This document shows, piece by piece, positions 9,039 through 17,597 of a stretch of DNA of 64,000 bases. Each line of letters opens with the position of its first letter. Position 1 is the first letter of the stretch. The notes beneath the pieces were generated by a model. It was not told where the DNA came from. It did not search any database and saw nothing but the letters and a program-made list of their open reading frames with translations. Location of the stretch: assembly GCF_000739815.1 (NCBI RefSeq), contig NZ_BBJJ01000001.1, positions 372,001 through 436,000 of the forward strand, in the 5' to 3' direction. The translations under genes were made by a program, and so were the position numbers. The DNA is from Paraburkholderia mimosarum LMG 23256 = NBRC 106338 (GTDB taxonomy: Bacteria; Pseudomonadota; Gammaproteobacteria; Burkholderiales; Burkholderiaceae).

Positions 9039-9209
9039 TCAGCCCACCGGCGGCTCGCCTTCGCCCGGCTTCTTGCCGGGCCGGTCGGACGGCGCTTGCC
9101 TGCGGCCCTTGTCATCGCGCTCGGGCAGCGCGCTGCGGCTGTCATCGCTATGCGTCGGTGGCTTTTCAGAAGGTGTGCTGCCTTTGGAAGGCTTTTCAGT
9201 CGAGTTCAT
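9039..9209 (-). CDS. Small hydrophilic hypothetical protein
   Basis: A 56-residue protein very rich in Lys, Ser, Pro, Asp and Arg (KPSKGSTPSEKPPTHSDDS), with no hydrophobic core, so probably disordered. A good GGAGG site stands eight bases before the ATG at 9209, which supports it as real. It lies between the CsbD and ParB-like genes on the same strand. No family is recognised. Confidence 0.6.
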   Translation of the reverse strand: MNSTEKPSKGSTPSEKPPTHSDDSRSALPERDDKGRRQAPSDRPGKKPGEGEPPVG

Positions 9210-9243
9210 CGCGTCCTCCACGCTCCAGGTTTCGATTCGTCCA

Positions 9244-9849
9244 TCAAGACCGCGGCTCGCCTGTCGCTCCGAGAAATCCCGGCAGACCCAGCGCCGCCCT
9301 GGTTCGTGCGAGCTTCGTGGCCGCTTCGACAACCTCGCGATAGGCATCGTCGGTGCGAGGCGCCGTGAAACTACGGCGAAAGAAATCGGCCCACAGAAAT
9401 TCCTGCAACGGCTCCGATGACTTCGAGTAGCCGCCGGCGCCTCGCACCGCGGCCGCCACGCTGCGAAATTCGTCGTCGGAGGCTTCCCATACATGAACGG
9501 GCATGTCGAGAAACGAGATTCGCGCGCCGCTCGCATCGTACGGCCAGGTCCAGCGCTGGTTCTCCAGCGTGAGCCAGAAAACATGGAGCGACAGCGCCGA
9601 GAGATCGCGCACGAGCACGATGGGAACGCGGTGTATGTCGGCGCGCCACAGCGCGCTCGCCACGTGATGATGGTCGATCAGAAATGCCGCGCCTTCCGGG
9701 CCGAGCACGATCGGCACGGGCTTTTCCGCAATGGCCTTCTGCAACGCGGGGCCATCGAGCGAACGGTAGGTTCGCGTCTTCTCGTTCACCTCGCGTTCGC
9801 CGTGTGTCGCTTGAGTGGGGCGTAATGCCTCGATATGCACTGTTTCCAT
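9244..9849 (-). CDS. ParB-like nuclease family protein
   Basis: The 201-residue protein from ATG 9849 contains the ParB/sulfiredoxin-type core: an N-terminal strand with LRPTQATHGEREVNEK, the central IVLGPEGAAFLIDHHHVASALW (a DxHH motif in place of the GxxR of chromosomal ParB), then VLVRDLSALS and a C-terminal helical region. It matches the 'putative ParB-like nuclease' group of small free-standing proteins rather than partition proteins. There is no ParA nearby. The biochemical role is not established. Confidence 0.8.
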   Translation of the reverse strand: METVHIEALRPTQATHGEREVNEKTRTYRSLDGPALQKAIAEKPVPIVLGPEGAAFLIDHHHVASALWRADIHRVPIVLVRDLSALSLHVFWLTLENQRWTWPYDASGARISFLDMPVHVWEASDDEFRSVAAAVRGAGGYSKSSEPLQEFLWADFFRRSFTAPRTDDAYREVVEAATKLARTRAALGLPGFLGATGEPRS

Positions 9850-9871
9850 CGACCGCTCCCGGTTCGGCGGA

Positions 9872-10060
9872 CTAACCGCCCCCAATGCCGCGCATGACCT
9901 TGCCCGTGCCGCCGCAAACGGCGCAGCGCTGCCCTTCGACGAGTCCGGTCCCGCGGCAGGCACCGCAAACATCTTCGCCGACGCCGGGCGCATCGGCGGG
10001 GCCTTCATCGCCGGGATTCAACGGGGCGTTTTGCTCATTCGATGCGTTGGCAGGTTGCAT
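9872..10060 (-). CDS. Zinc-finger miniprotein with two DnaJ-type CxxCxGxG motifs
   Basis: A 62-residue protein with an acidic, Pro-rich first half and a compact C-terminal half carrying CGACRGTG and CAVCGGTG. These are two copies of the CxxCxGxG motif that binds one zinc ion in DnaJ. No J domain or other part of DnaJ is present. The start is supported by AAGGAGG before the ATG at 10060. It lies 22 bases upstream of the ParB-like gene on the same strand and is probably co-transcribed. It may be a small redox or protein-binding factor; this is inference. Confidence 0.85.
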   Translation of the reverse strand: MQPANASNEQNAPLNPGDEGPADAPGVGEDVCGACRGTGLVEGQRCAVCGGTGKVMRGIGGG

Positions 10061-10120
10061 GACGATTCCTCCTTGCGCGGGCATTGGACGTTGAAGCCGT
10101 TCCACGGTCGGAGAGTTCCG

Positions 10121-10171
10121 CGCAGGTTGCATGCCCGTATGAAACGGTATGAAACGGGCATGCAACCTGCG
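10121..10171. repeat. 18-bp perfect inverted repeat in a divergent promoter region
   Basis: The arm CGCAGGTTGCATGCCCGT at 10121-10138 is exactly complementary to 10154-10171 across a 15-base loop containing two TGAAACG-like units. It sits between the zinc-finger gene (minus) and the CHAD gene (plus). The same ATGCAACCTGC word also forms the start of the zinc-finger gene at 10050-10060. It could be a cruciform, a regulator site or a leader hairpin. There is no T-run, so a terminator is less likely. Confidence 0.8.
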
Positions 10172-10204
10172 GGCAAACAGAATGGTCAGCGAATCGAGGC
10201 GACG

Positions 10205-11026
10205 ATGGACACCACGAACAGGCAATTCGAGACACGGCGCGAAGACGCGCGAACGCTTTTTCCCCGGCTTGCGAAGCCACTGGTCGACGAAGTGCTCGGT
10301 CATCGACTGCACGACGACGCTTCTGCCGAGGAATTCCACAAGCTGCGCGTGGCGCTGCGACGCATACGCACGCTTCTTTGGGCGTGGCGGCCGCTGCTCG
10401 ATCGCGATGCCATCGAGCGTGAGCGCGCTTTTCTCAGGCGCGTGGCCGCGGCCGCGGGCGAAGCGCGCGACTGGGATATCGCGATGACACTGCTCGACGC
10501 CAACGCCGAGCTGGCAGACGGACGAATCGACGCTGCGCGCCGGAAAGCCCGCGAGAGCGCCAAAAACACGTTGTCCGCCGCAGATCTCAAGCACACGTTG
10601 CCGGAAATGCTTCACAACGTGAAGACTGGCCTGAACACCGGGCAAGCCTCCGTGCCGGCACGCCGCTTCGCGCGCAAGCGGGTGCTCGCCGCGCGCCAGG
10701 CACTGGGCAAGCGGATTCGCCGCGCACGCAAGGCAGGAAAGGGCGAGTACACCGCCTGGCACGACGTACGAAAGGGCGCGAAGAAGGTGCGCTATCTGCT
10801 GGAATTTTTCGCCCCAATGGCGCCGCACGGCTACAAGGGAAAGCTCAAGGGGTTGAAGAAGCTGCAGAAGAAGTTTGGAGACCTGAATGATGCCGTGGCG
10901 ACAGAGCATCTGCTTTCTGAGCATCGCGAACTCTTCAAGGACGAAGCCACATCGCAGGCTGTGCTGTCGAGGTTGCACAAGGAAAGCAGGCGCCGCCTGC
11001 GTGCGGCTGCGAAGCTCGTCGGTTGA
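10205..11026 (+). CDS. CHAD domain protein
   Basis: A 273-residue all-helical protein with the conserved histidines and basic residues of CHAD domains: EEFHKLRVALRRIRTLL near residue 40, and HDVRKGAKKVRYLLEFF near 185. CHAD domains bind inorganic polyphosphate, and members often associate with polyphosphate granules. No CYTH triphosphatase domain is fused or adjacent. ATG 10205 has GAGG five bases upstream. An upstream in-frame ATG at 10160 falls inside the inverted repeat and is less likely to be used. Confidence 0.9.
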   Translation: MDTTNRQFETRREDARTLFPRLAKPLVDEVLGHRLHDDASAEEFHKLRVALRRIRTLLWAWRPLLDRDAIERERAFLRRVAAAAGEARDWDIAMTLLDANAELADGRIDAARRKARESAKNTLSAADLKHTLPEMLHNVKTGLNTGQASVPARRFARKRVLAARQALGKRIRRARKAGKGEYTAWHDVRKGAKKVRYLLEFFAPMAPHGYKGKLKGLKKLQKKFGDLNDAVATEHLLSEHRELFKDEATSQAVLSRLHKESRRRLRAAAKLVG

Positions 11027-11146
11027 GCTGCCGGCGTCGGCAGCGGCCCCTGGAGGAACGCGACGTGCGGCACGGTTGGCGGGCGTCGAACGGGCGCAGT
11101 CTCCCGTTCGCCTTTCTGTTTACCCACACCATGAGGAAAACGAATC

Positions 11147-11458
11147 ATGAAGCCACGTCTTTTGATCACTTCGGCTATTCTTGGCGCGGCGCTGGCCGCG
11201 CCGGGCTTCGTGCTCGCGCAGGGTACCGGCGGCGGCGGTAGCAGCGGCACGGGGCCCGACCAGGGCGCCGGCGCCAACAGCACCTATCCGGCCCCTACCC
11301 AGGGCGTCGAGCAGAATCCATCCGTCACGGGCTCCCCTAACGCGACTACCCATCGAACGCACGTGAAGAAACATACGAAGTACAACACGAAGAAGCCGAT
11401 GAACGATACGACCAATATGCCCGGTGCCGACGCTAGCAGCGACACCAAGGGCCAATGA
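11147..11458 (+). CDS. Small secreted Gly/Thr/Asn-rich hypothetical protein
   Basis: A 103-residue protein with a signal peptide (LITSAILGAALAAPGFVLAQ, cleavage after AQ) and a mature part that is Gly/Ser-rich, then Lys/His/Thr-rich (THVKKHTKYNTKK). No fold is recognisable. Similar short, low-complexity periplasmic proteins are common in Burkholderia genomes. The gene follows CHAD by 120 bases and may share its expression. Confidence 0.72.
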   Translation: MKPRLLITSAILGAALAAPGFVLAQGTGGGGSSGTGPDQGAGANSTYPAPTQGVEQNPSVTGSPNATTHRTHVKKHTKYNTKKPMNDTTNMPGADASSDTKGQ

Positions 11459-11505
11459 TGCGGCGCTCCCACTGCCGCCCATGATCGGGCCCGCGCGGCG
11501 ACTCG

Positions 11506-12825
11506 TCAGCGATGGATCGCCGCGCGCAGGCGCGTCACTTCGGCGGGTGCCACGGGCGCGGCATTGTTGCCCCACGCGCCGCGCACGAAGCTCACCACCT
11601 GGGCAATTTCGCTATCCGTGAACTGCCCGCGAAAGCCCGGCATTTTGCGCGGCGCACCGCCGCCTGCCGTCTGCGGGCTCGCGCTGCCCTCGATGACGAG
11701 GCGCAGCGCACTCGTCGGATCCTCTGAGAGCGCCAGCGCGCTGCCCGCGAGCGGGGGCGCCTTGCCTGGCGTGCCGCCGCCATCCGCGCCGTGACACTTC
11801 GCACAGAACGCAAGATAGACGCCCGCGCCCGGCCGCTCCGGCGTGCCGAGCTGCAAGGCGGCACGGGTGCTCGCGCGCGCGGCCGGTGAATCGTCGTAGC
11901 TGCCGCTCGGCGCATGGGCGGGCAGCGACTTCAGATAAACGGCGATGGACCGCAAATCGTCGTCGCTCAGATGCTGCGTGCTTTCGCCCACCACGGGCGC
12001 CATCGCGCCGAACGCATACGCGCGCGTATTGTGGCCGTCGCGCAGGAACGTGGCGATGTCGTCCACGCTCCAGCGCCCGAGGCCGCTGCCCGGATCGCCG
12101 GTGAGGTTCGGCGCGTACCAGTGGTCGATCACGCCGCCCGTGAGGTAGAGCGGGCTGTGCTGGTCGTAGCCCATCTCGTTGTAAGCGGGGCCGCGCGGGG
12201 TATGGCACGCCCCGCAGTGCCCGAGTCCCTGCACCAGCCATGCGCCGCGATTCCATTGCGCGGAGCGTGCGGGGTCCGGCTCGAAGCGCGCGTGGCGGGC
12301 GAACACCATCGTCCAGAAGCGCAGGACCCAGCGCTGATTGAACGGGAACGGCAGCCGCGTCTGCGGGACGACATTCGGCACGGGCGCCACGCCGTACATG
12401 AAGTACTGGTAGAGCGCATCCACGTCCTGTGGGCCGAGCGACGCGAACGACGGGTAGGGCATGGCCGGATAAAGCCGTTTCCCGCCCGGTGCCACCCCGC
12501 GTTGCAAGGCCGCCGCGAATTGTGCGGGGGTATAGCGCCCGATGCCGTGCACGGGGTCCGGCGTGAGATTGCTCGCATAGATCGAGCCGAACGGCGAATT
12601 GACGGGCTGGCCGCCGGCAAACGGCTGATGCTGGGCGGAATCGTGGCAGGAGGCGCAGTCGCCGGCTTTGGCGAGCTGCTCGCCGCGCGCGATCTGCGCG
12701 GCGTCGGGCGGGGGCCTCGGCGCGTCGGATGTCGCGCCGGTGCCGCCGTCGTCGCAGGCGGCGCACAGCACGCTGATGCACACGGCCGCCGCGAGCGTTG
12801 AGCGTCTGGAGCGCGCAATCTTCAT
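11506..12825 (-). CDS. Triheme c-type cytochrome of the caa3 oxidase operon
   Basis: The 439-residue protein starts at ATG 12825, overlapping the previous stop as ATGA. A signal sequence ends at a cysteine (VLCAAC), so it could be a lipoprotein. Three heme c sites are visible: CASCH near residue 60, CGACH near 205 and CAKCH near 345, in the arrangement of membrane-bound dehydrogenase cytochrome subunits. It is the last gene of a coxB-ctaD operon, so it probably donates electrons to, or is an extra electron-transfer subunit of, that oxidase in the periplasm. No dehydrogenase flavoprotein or quinoprotein is adjacent, which argues against an alcohol dehydrogenase subunit. Confidence 0.88.
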   Translation of the reverse strand: MKIARSRRSTLAAAVCISVLCAACDDGGTGATSDAPRPPPDAAQIARGEQLAKAGDCASCHDSAQHQPFAGGQPVNSPFGSIYASNLTPDPVHGIGRYTPAQFAAALQRGVAPGGKRLYPAMPYPSFASLGPQDVDALYQYFMYGVAPVPNVVPQTRLPFPFNQRWVLRFWTMVFARHARFEPDPARSAQWNRGAWLVQGLGHCGACHTPRGPAYNEMGYDQHSPLYLTGGVIDHWYAPNLTGDPGSGLGRWSVDDIATFLRDGHNTRAYAFGAMAPVVGESTQHLSDDDLRSIAVYLKSLPAHAPSGSYDDSPAARASTRAALQLGTPERPGAGVYLAFCAKCHGADGGGTPGKAPPLAGSALALSEDPTSALRLVIEGSASPQTAGGGAPRKMPGFRGQFTDSEIAQVVSFVRGAWGNNAAPVAPAEVTRLRAAIHR

Positions 12826-13250
12826 CGCAAGGCCTCGCACACGCGCTGCAGCGGCAACGTCACGAGTACCGAAATCGTGAACGCGAGCCCAAGCGTGAAG
12901 GCCACCGAAACAGCCGCGCCGCACCAGGCGACGAAGCGGAATGTCTCGCGCCGTCCGCCTGCCAGCGCGCCGGACTCGCGCCATGCGCGCAGCGTCGCGA
13001 GCACGCCGGCGAGCGCGAGCGCGAGCGCGGCGGCGGAGGTGACCGCGAGCAGGATCTGCACCACGCTCCAGGGTAGCGCGTTGCGCTGCGTGACGCCGCC
13101 CGGGCAGGCAATCGCCACGAGGCTCATGCACAGGAGCACGTGTGCGATCCAGACGAGCGGCACGCCGACGAGGCCGTACCAGGCGGCGATGTGCTGGCCG
13201 CGCGTGGGCGAGGCGTGCGGCGCGGACCGTGGTGCGTGCGCGGGTTCCAT
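12822..13250 (-). CDS. Small membrane protein of the cytochrome oxidase operon
   Basis: A 142-residue protein with three predicted membrane helices (AAWYGLVGVPLVWIAHVLL, VVQILLAVTSAAALALAL and VSVAFTLGLAFTISVLV). Its ATG overlaps the stop of ctaD by one base and its stop overlaps the next start by four, so all are translated in coupling. No named family is recognised. The position suggests a structural or assembly role in the oxidase complex, perhaps in place of subunit IV or CtaG, neither of which is present here. Confidence 0.7.
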   Translation of the reverse strand: MEPAHAPRSAPHASPTRGQHIAAWYGLVGVPLVWIAHVLLCMSLVAIACPGGVTQRNALPWSVVQILLAVTSAAALALALAGVLATLRAWRESGALAGGRRETFRFVAWCGAAVSVAFTLGLAFTISVLVTLPLQRVCEALR

Positions 13251-15880
13251 CAGTGTCCTCGTATCCAGTAGGGCGACAGATACAGCACGCTGAAGATGAA
13301 TAGCCATACGACATCGACGAAGTGCCAGTACAGGCCGCCGATGTTCAGGGCGGCGTCGCGGCGGCCATCGAAATAGCCGCGCGCGATCCAGATCGCGAGC
13401 CACACGAGCATGACGACGCCCACGATCACGTGGGCCATGTGAAAGCCCGTAATCGTGAAGTAGAGCGAACCATAGAGATTGGACGCGAGCCCATAGGGCC
13501 GTTCGTGCCACTCCGAGAACTGAATGCTCACGAACGCGATGCCAAGCACGACGGCCACGAACATCGACCAGAACGCGGGCCATGAGCGCGCGCGCCGCAC
13601 GAACGCGCCGCTCGCCCAGACAAACACGCTGCTCGCGAGCAGAATGCCCGTGTTCAGGCCGCTCATGCCGAGCTTGGGCAGTCCCTCGGGCGGCCACGGC
13701 TGGGCGCTTTGCGAAGCCAGATAGAGGTACGAGAACAGCAGATAGCCGAACAGCGCCGCCTCCGTGGCGATGAGCGTGAGCACGCCCCACCAGCCGCCCG
13801 CATGCTCGCCTGCGCTGCCCACGGGCAGCGCGAGGCTTTCATCGTCGCTGCCGGGGGCATCGGCGTCTTCACCGGGGACCGCGGGCTGGAGTTCGAACGG
13901 CTCGCGTTGCAACAGTTCACGGCGCGGCCATAGCCAGGCGAGCAGTGCCGTGCCGCACGTGAGCGCGGCGAGCGCCGTGAGCCACACCGAATGCATCAGG
14001 AGTCCGACGAACACGAACGTCGCTGCGATCCCCAGCACGAAAGGCGCATAGGAATCCTCCGGCATCTTGAGGATGACGTCGGGTTCGCCGGTGAGCGGTG
14101 TGATCCCCAGCGCCTCGCGCCCGCGATGCAGGAGATAGCCGGGGCGCGCGAGGTGCGCATCCGGCGCCCAGAGCGGATCGCGGGAGCGCACGACAGGTAG
14201 GACTGCGAAGTTGTACGGCGGAGGAGGAGACGAAGTCGACCATTCGAGGCCTGCCGCGTGCCACGGATTCGCGCCGGCGTGCTGGCCGCGCCGCAGGCTC
14301 ACGAGCGCGTTGCCGACGAACATCGCGATGCCGATCGCGAAGACGAACGAGCCGATGGTCGTGACGAGGTTGGCGGTGTCCCAGCCCATTCCCTCGGGAT
14401 AGGTGTACACGCGGCGCGGCATGCCGAGCAGCCCCGAGATGTGCATCGGAAAGAAACCCAGGTTGAATCCCACGAACAGCACCCAGAAGGTCCATTTGCC
14501 GAAACGCTCGTTCATCAGCCGTCCCGTGAATTTCGGGAACCAGTAGACGAGCCCGCCCAGCACGGGAAATACGTTGATGCCCAGCAGCACGTAGTGCAGG
14601 TGCGCAACCACGAAGTAGGTGTCGGTGAGTTGCCAGTCGAGCGGCACGGCCGCGGTCATCACGCCGGACACGCCCCCCACCGTGAACATCAGCACGAAGC
14701 CCGCGAAGTAAAAAAACGGCGTCCTGAACACGGGCTTGCCGGTCCATATCGTCGCGATCCAGGCGAATACCGCGATCGCGCTCGGCACCGAAATGAGCAT
14801 GCTCGCCGCGCCAAAGAACGCGAGCGCCAGCGGCGGCAGGCCTGTCGCGAACATGTGGTGCAGCCAGACTTCGAAGCCGAGGAGCATGGTCGCCACCGTC
14901 GAGAGCGCGACGGCGGAGTAGGCGGCGATCGGCCGCCGGCAGAACGTGGGCAGCGCTTCGGAAACGATGCCCATGGCCGGCAGCACCACCACATACACCC
15001 ACGGGTGCGCGAAGATCCAGAACAGGTGCTGCCAGAGCAGCGGGCGGCCGTCGGCGCTCGTATCGAAGAAGTGCGTGCCCGCGTTGCGGTCGAGCCAGAG
15101 CATGAAGAACGCGAGGCTGACCGATGGCACCGCGAACAGGTTGGCGCACGAAGCCGTGAGCGTGCCCCAGATGAGAATCGGCAGCCGCGCGACCGACATG
15201 CCGCTCGCGCGCATGCGCAGGAACGTGATGACGAAATTGGCCGCACCCACCGTCGTGGAGATGCCGAGCAGCACCATGCCCAGCGCGTAGACGTCGATGT
15301 TCGGCCCCGGATCGTAGGCCGCCGTGGAAAGCGGCACGTAGTTGAACCACCCCGCGTCGGCGGCCTGACCGAACGGAAAGCTCGCATAGAGCAGGATGGC
15401 CGCGCCGAGAAAGATCCAGTACGAAAGCGCGTTCAGGCGCGGAAACGCCATGTCGCGCGAGCCGAGCACGAGCGGCCACAGATAGTTCGAGAAGCCGCTC
15501 AGCACGGGCAGCGCGTAGAGGAAGATCATCGTCACGCCGTGCATCGTGAAGAGCTGGTCGTACTGCTGCGGCGTGAGTAGCGTTTCATTGGGCCGCGTCA
15601 ACTGTGCGCGCATGACGAGGGCCTCGACGCCGCCGAGGAGCAGGAACACGAACGCCGTGACGAGGTAGCGCATGCCGATGGTCTTGTGATCGACCGTGGA
15701 CAACCAGCCCCGCCAGCCCGGGCGCGTCTCCCAGGTGGCCTCGAGACGGCGCTCGGTCTCTTCGTCGAGCGGCGCGATCCCGGTTTCCGGCACGCGCGAC
15801 AGACGCGCCGAGCGAGGCCGCGCGGGAATGGCGGTGCGCGCCGCACGGGCAGATGGTGAGGATGTCGGACTATCGTTCAT
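13250..15880 (-). CDS. ctaD: Cytochrome c oxidase subunit I-III fusion
   Basis: The 876-residue protein joins a subunit I of about 600 residues to a subunit III of about 190 residues (HAGGWWGVLTLIATEAALFGYLL to WLFIFSVLYLSPYW). Heme and copper ligands are present: FTMHG, His292, the pair His341-His342, and HLH in VVAHLHYVL. The cross-linked tyrosine is Tyr296. Two proton-channel residues are changed: the D-channel glutamate of GHPEVY is Trp294 (AHPWVY), and the K-channel lysine of PTGIK is Ala370 (PSAIA). The DMAFPRLN entry motif is kept. It reduces oxygen at the inner membrane, fed by the CuA/cytochrome c subunit encoded just upstream. Confidence 0.95.
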   Translation of the reverse strand: MNDSPTSSPSARAARTAIPARPRSARLSRVPETGIAPLDEETERRLEATWETRPGWRGWLSTVDHKTIGMRYLVTAFVFLLLGGVEALVMRAQLTRPNETLLTPQQYDQLFTMHGVTMIFLYALPVLSGFSNYLWPLVLGSRDMAFPRLNALSYWIFLGAAILLYASFPFGQAADAGWFNYVPLSTAAYDPGPNIDVYALGMVLLGISTTVGAANFVITFLRMRASGMSVARLPILIWGTLTASCANLFAVPSVSLAFFMLWLDRNAGTHFFDTSADGRPLLWQHLFWIFAHPWVYVVVLPAMGIVSEALPTFCRRPIAAYSAVALSTVATMLLGFEVWLHHMFATGLPPLALAFFGAASMLISVPSAIAVFAWIATIWTGKPVFRTPFFYFAGFVLMFTVGGVSGVMTAAVPLDWQLTDTYFVVAHLHYVLLGINVFPVLGGLVYWFPKFTGRLMNERFGKWTFWVLFVGFNLGFFPMHISGLLGMPRRVYTYPEGMGWDTANLVTTIGSFVFAIGIAMFVGNALVSLRRGQHAGANPWHAAGLEWSTSSPPPPYNFAVLPVVRSRDPLWAPDAHLARPGYLLHRGREALGITPLTGEPDVILKMPEDSYAPFVLGIAATFVFVGLLMHSVWLTALAALTCGTALLAWLWPRRELLQREPFELQPAVPGEDADAPGSDDESLALPVGSAGEHAGGWWGVLTLIATEAALFGYLLFSYLYLASQSAQPWPPEGLPKLGMSGLNTGILLASSVFVWASGAFVRRARSWPAFWSMFVAVVLGIAFVSIQFSEWHERPYGLASNLYGSLYFTITGFHMAHVIVGVVMLVWLAIWIARGYFDGRRDAALNIGGLYWHFVDVVWLFIFSVLYLSPYWIRGH

Positions 15881-15881
15881 G

Positions 15882-17024
15882 TCACTGGAGCGTGTCGAGC
15901 CAGGCGCCGAGATCGCCGGCCTCGGCGGGCGTGAGGACGATGCCGGGCATCAGCGAGCCGGGCTTGATGCGTTGGGCGTGGGCGATCCAGTCGAGCCGGT
16001 TGGCGGACGTGTTGGCGAGCGCGCCAGCGGCGATCAGCCGGCGCGACGCGAGGTGCGTGAGGTCCGGCCCCTGCGCGCCGGTGGCGTCGGTGCCGCGCAC
16101 GGTGTGACAGGCGGCGCAACGCGCCATGAAGACCTGCGCGCCGTGCTGCGCGGCGGCGTTGCCCGGTGCCGCGGCGGGCCGCGCCTCATTCCCGGTCCAG
16201 CGTGCGAACGCATCGGGCGGCTCGGCCACCACTTCGAGCGCCATGTGCGCGTGCTGCGGCCCGCAGAACTGCGTGCATTGGCCGCGCCAGACGCCGGGGT
16301 GGTCGGCTTCGATCCACTGACGGTTGACTTGCCCCGGAATCGCCTGGGTCTTGCCGGCGAGCGCGGGCACCCAGAACGCGTGTATCACATCGGCGCTTTC
16401 GAGTTCGATCTGGACCGGCTCGCCAGTGGGGATGTGGATTTCATTGGCCGTCGCGAAGCTTGCGCCGGAAGGCGTCGAGTAGCTGGCTTTCCACCACCAG
16501 TCATAGGCCGTGACATGCACGGTGAGCGTGCTCGCGCGCGGCGGGTCCGCCACGGCGGCGAGCACGCGCAGCATGGAGAGGAGGGCGCCGAACAGCAGCA
16601 CAGTCGAAATCGCGGTGCCGATGCCGACGATCCGGTTCGCTCTGCGGTCGGTTGGGCTGGTGGCGCCGCTGTCGTTCCCTCTGTTGGCCCATCCTTCGGC
16701 CGCGGCGCCGCGTGCTTCGGCTTCCTTATCTTCTGGCGTTGCGTCGCTCTGCAGGGACGGGTCCGCCGCGTCGCGCGTGCCGCGAAAGGCCAGCGCGAGA
16801 AGCGTGGCGATGGCCACGCATACGCCCACGCACAATGCCGCGAGGCCCCAGCCGAGCAATCGCACCGGCGCCGACGCGGGGCCGGCGCTGTGCAGGAAGT
16901 ACGCGAGTGGCGTCGGTGCCGTTGCCGCGTGGCATTCGCTGGCCGCAACGCAGCCGATCACCCATCCCTGGGCTACCAGCAGTCTGCGCGCCGCGCGGGT
17001 GTGAACCGGCCGTGGTCGGCTCAT
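15882..17024 (-). CDS. coxB: Cytochrome c oxidase subunit II with fused cytochrome c (caa3 type)
   Basis: The 380-residue protein has an N-terminal signal/membrane region, an unusually long charged linker (residues about 85-125), a second membrane helix and a CuA cupredoxin domain. The domain has VHVTAYDWWWKASY, an upstream His in VIHAFWVP and the cluster CTQFCGPQHAHM, which supplies two Cys, His and Met. A C-terminal cytochrome c domain has CAACH and a later Met ligand in GSLMPG. This is the caa3 arrangement. The stop lies one base from the ctaD start, so this is the first gene of the oxidase operon. Confidence 0.95.
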   Translation of the reverse strand: MSRPRPVHTRAARRLLVAQGWVIGCVAASECHAATAPTPLAYFLHSAGPASAPVRLLGWGLAALCVGVCVAIATLLALAFRGTRDAADPSLQSDATPEDKEAEARGAAAEGWANRGNDSGATSPTDRRANRIVGIGTAISTVLLFGALLSMLRVLAAVADPPRASTLTVHVTAYDWWWKASYSTPSGASFATANEIHIPTGEPVQIELESADVIHAFWVPALAGKTQAIPGQVNRQWIEADHPGVWRGQCTQFCGPQHAHMALEVVAEPPDAFARWTGNEARPAAAPGNAAAQHGAQVFMARCAACHTVRGTDATGAQGPDLTHLASRRLIAAGALANTSANRLDWIAHAQRIKPGSLMPGIVLTPAEAGDLGAWLDTLQ

Positions 17025-17169
17025 GGCCGTCCCTTTCGCGGGCGCGGGGGGGCCGCCCGTTGAGGCCGGGCGTGCCGCGGTACATGCAGCATAGGGGTTC
17101 TCCCACGCGGCATCGCGCCGCCCCGCGAGGGCAGCAGACAGCGTGCCCGTCCAGGCGGGCGAACGCGCG

Positions 17170-17322
17170 TCACTTCGAGTGCTTTTTAGGGATCTTCGCC
17201 CCGGATTTGCGGGCCTGGTTCAAGGCAATCGCGACCGACTGCTTTTGCGATTTTCCGTGCTTCATTTCGGTCTTGACGTTCTTCGATATGGCTTCGCGAG
17301 TTTTTCCCTTGCTAAGTGGCAT
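17170..17322 (-). CDS. DUF6496-like small basic protein
   Basis: A 50-residue, lysine-rich protein: it begins MPLSKGKTREAISKN and continues VKTEMKHGKSQKQSVAIALNQARKSG. This matches the small DUF6496-type proteins found throughout Burkholderiales. AAGGAG precedes the ATG at 17322. It is divergent from ligD, with a 275-base intergenic region (17323-17597) that probably holds both promoters. It may bind nucleic acid because of its charge; this is inference. Confidence 0.82.
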   Translation of the reverse strand: MPLSKGKTREAISKNVKTEMKHGKSQKQSVAIALNQARKSGAKIPKKHSK

Positions 17323-17597
17323 GATCGTTCTCCTTGAGCTAAGTCGGTTTACTGCACGCCGCTTGGCCCCTGCGCCTCGGTGCCCGATGTCGGGAAGGAT
17401 GTGTGAATCCCGGCGATCGCGGGCGCTGCGCTGCGCGGGAGCGTCGGACGATGCATCGATCTTTCAGCAACTCACGCGCCCGGCACGCCGGTTGAGAGGG
17501 CGTGCGCTCCGCGCGCTGCGGCACGTTGGTTGCTCGTTGGCCTGATGGGGCCGAGCATCGCGACGAATGGCCTCGCGCAAGATGCGAAGGAGCGCCA

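Noticed and set aside
11506..12825. Reading the triheme cytochrome as an alcohol or gluconate dehydrogenase subunit
   Set aside because: No dehydrogenase subunit is encoded nearby and the gene is translationally coupled to the oxidase operon, so a link to the oxidase is more likely.
11506..13314. Longer 602-residue version of the triheme cytochrome
   Set aside because: The extra N-terminal part overlaps the small membrane protein and the end of ctaD in another frame, while ATG 12825 is followed at once by a signal peptide.
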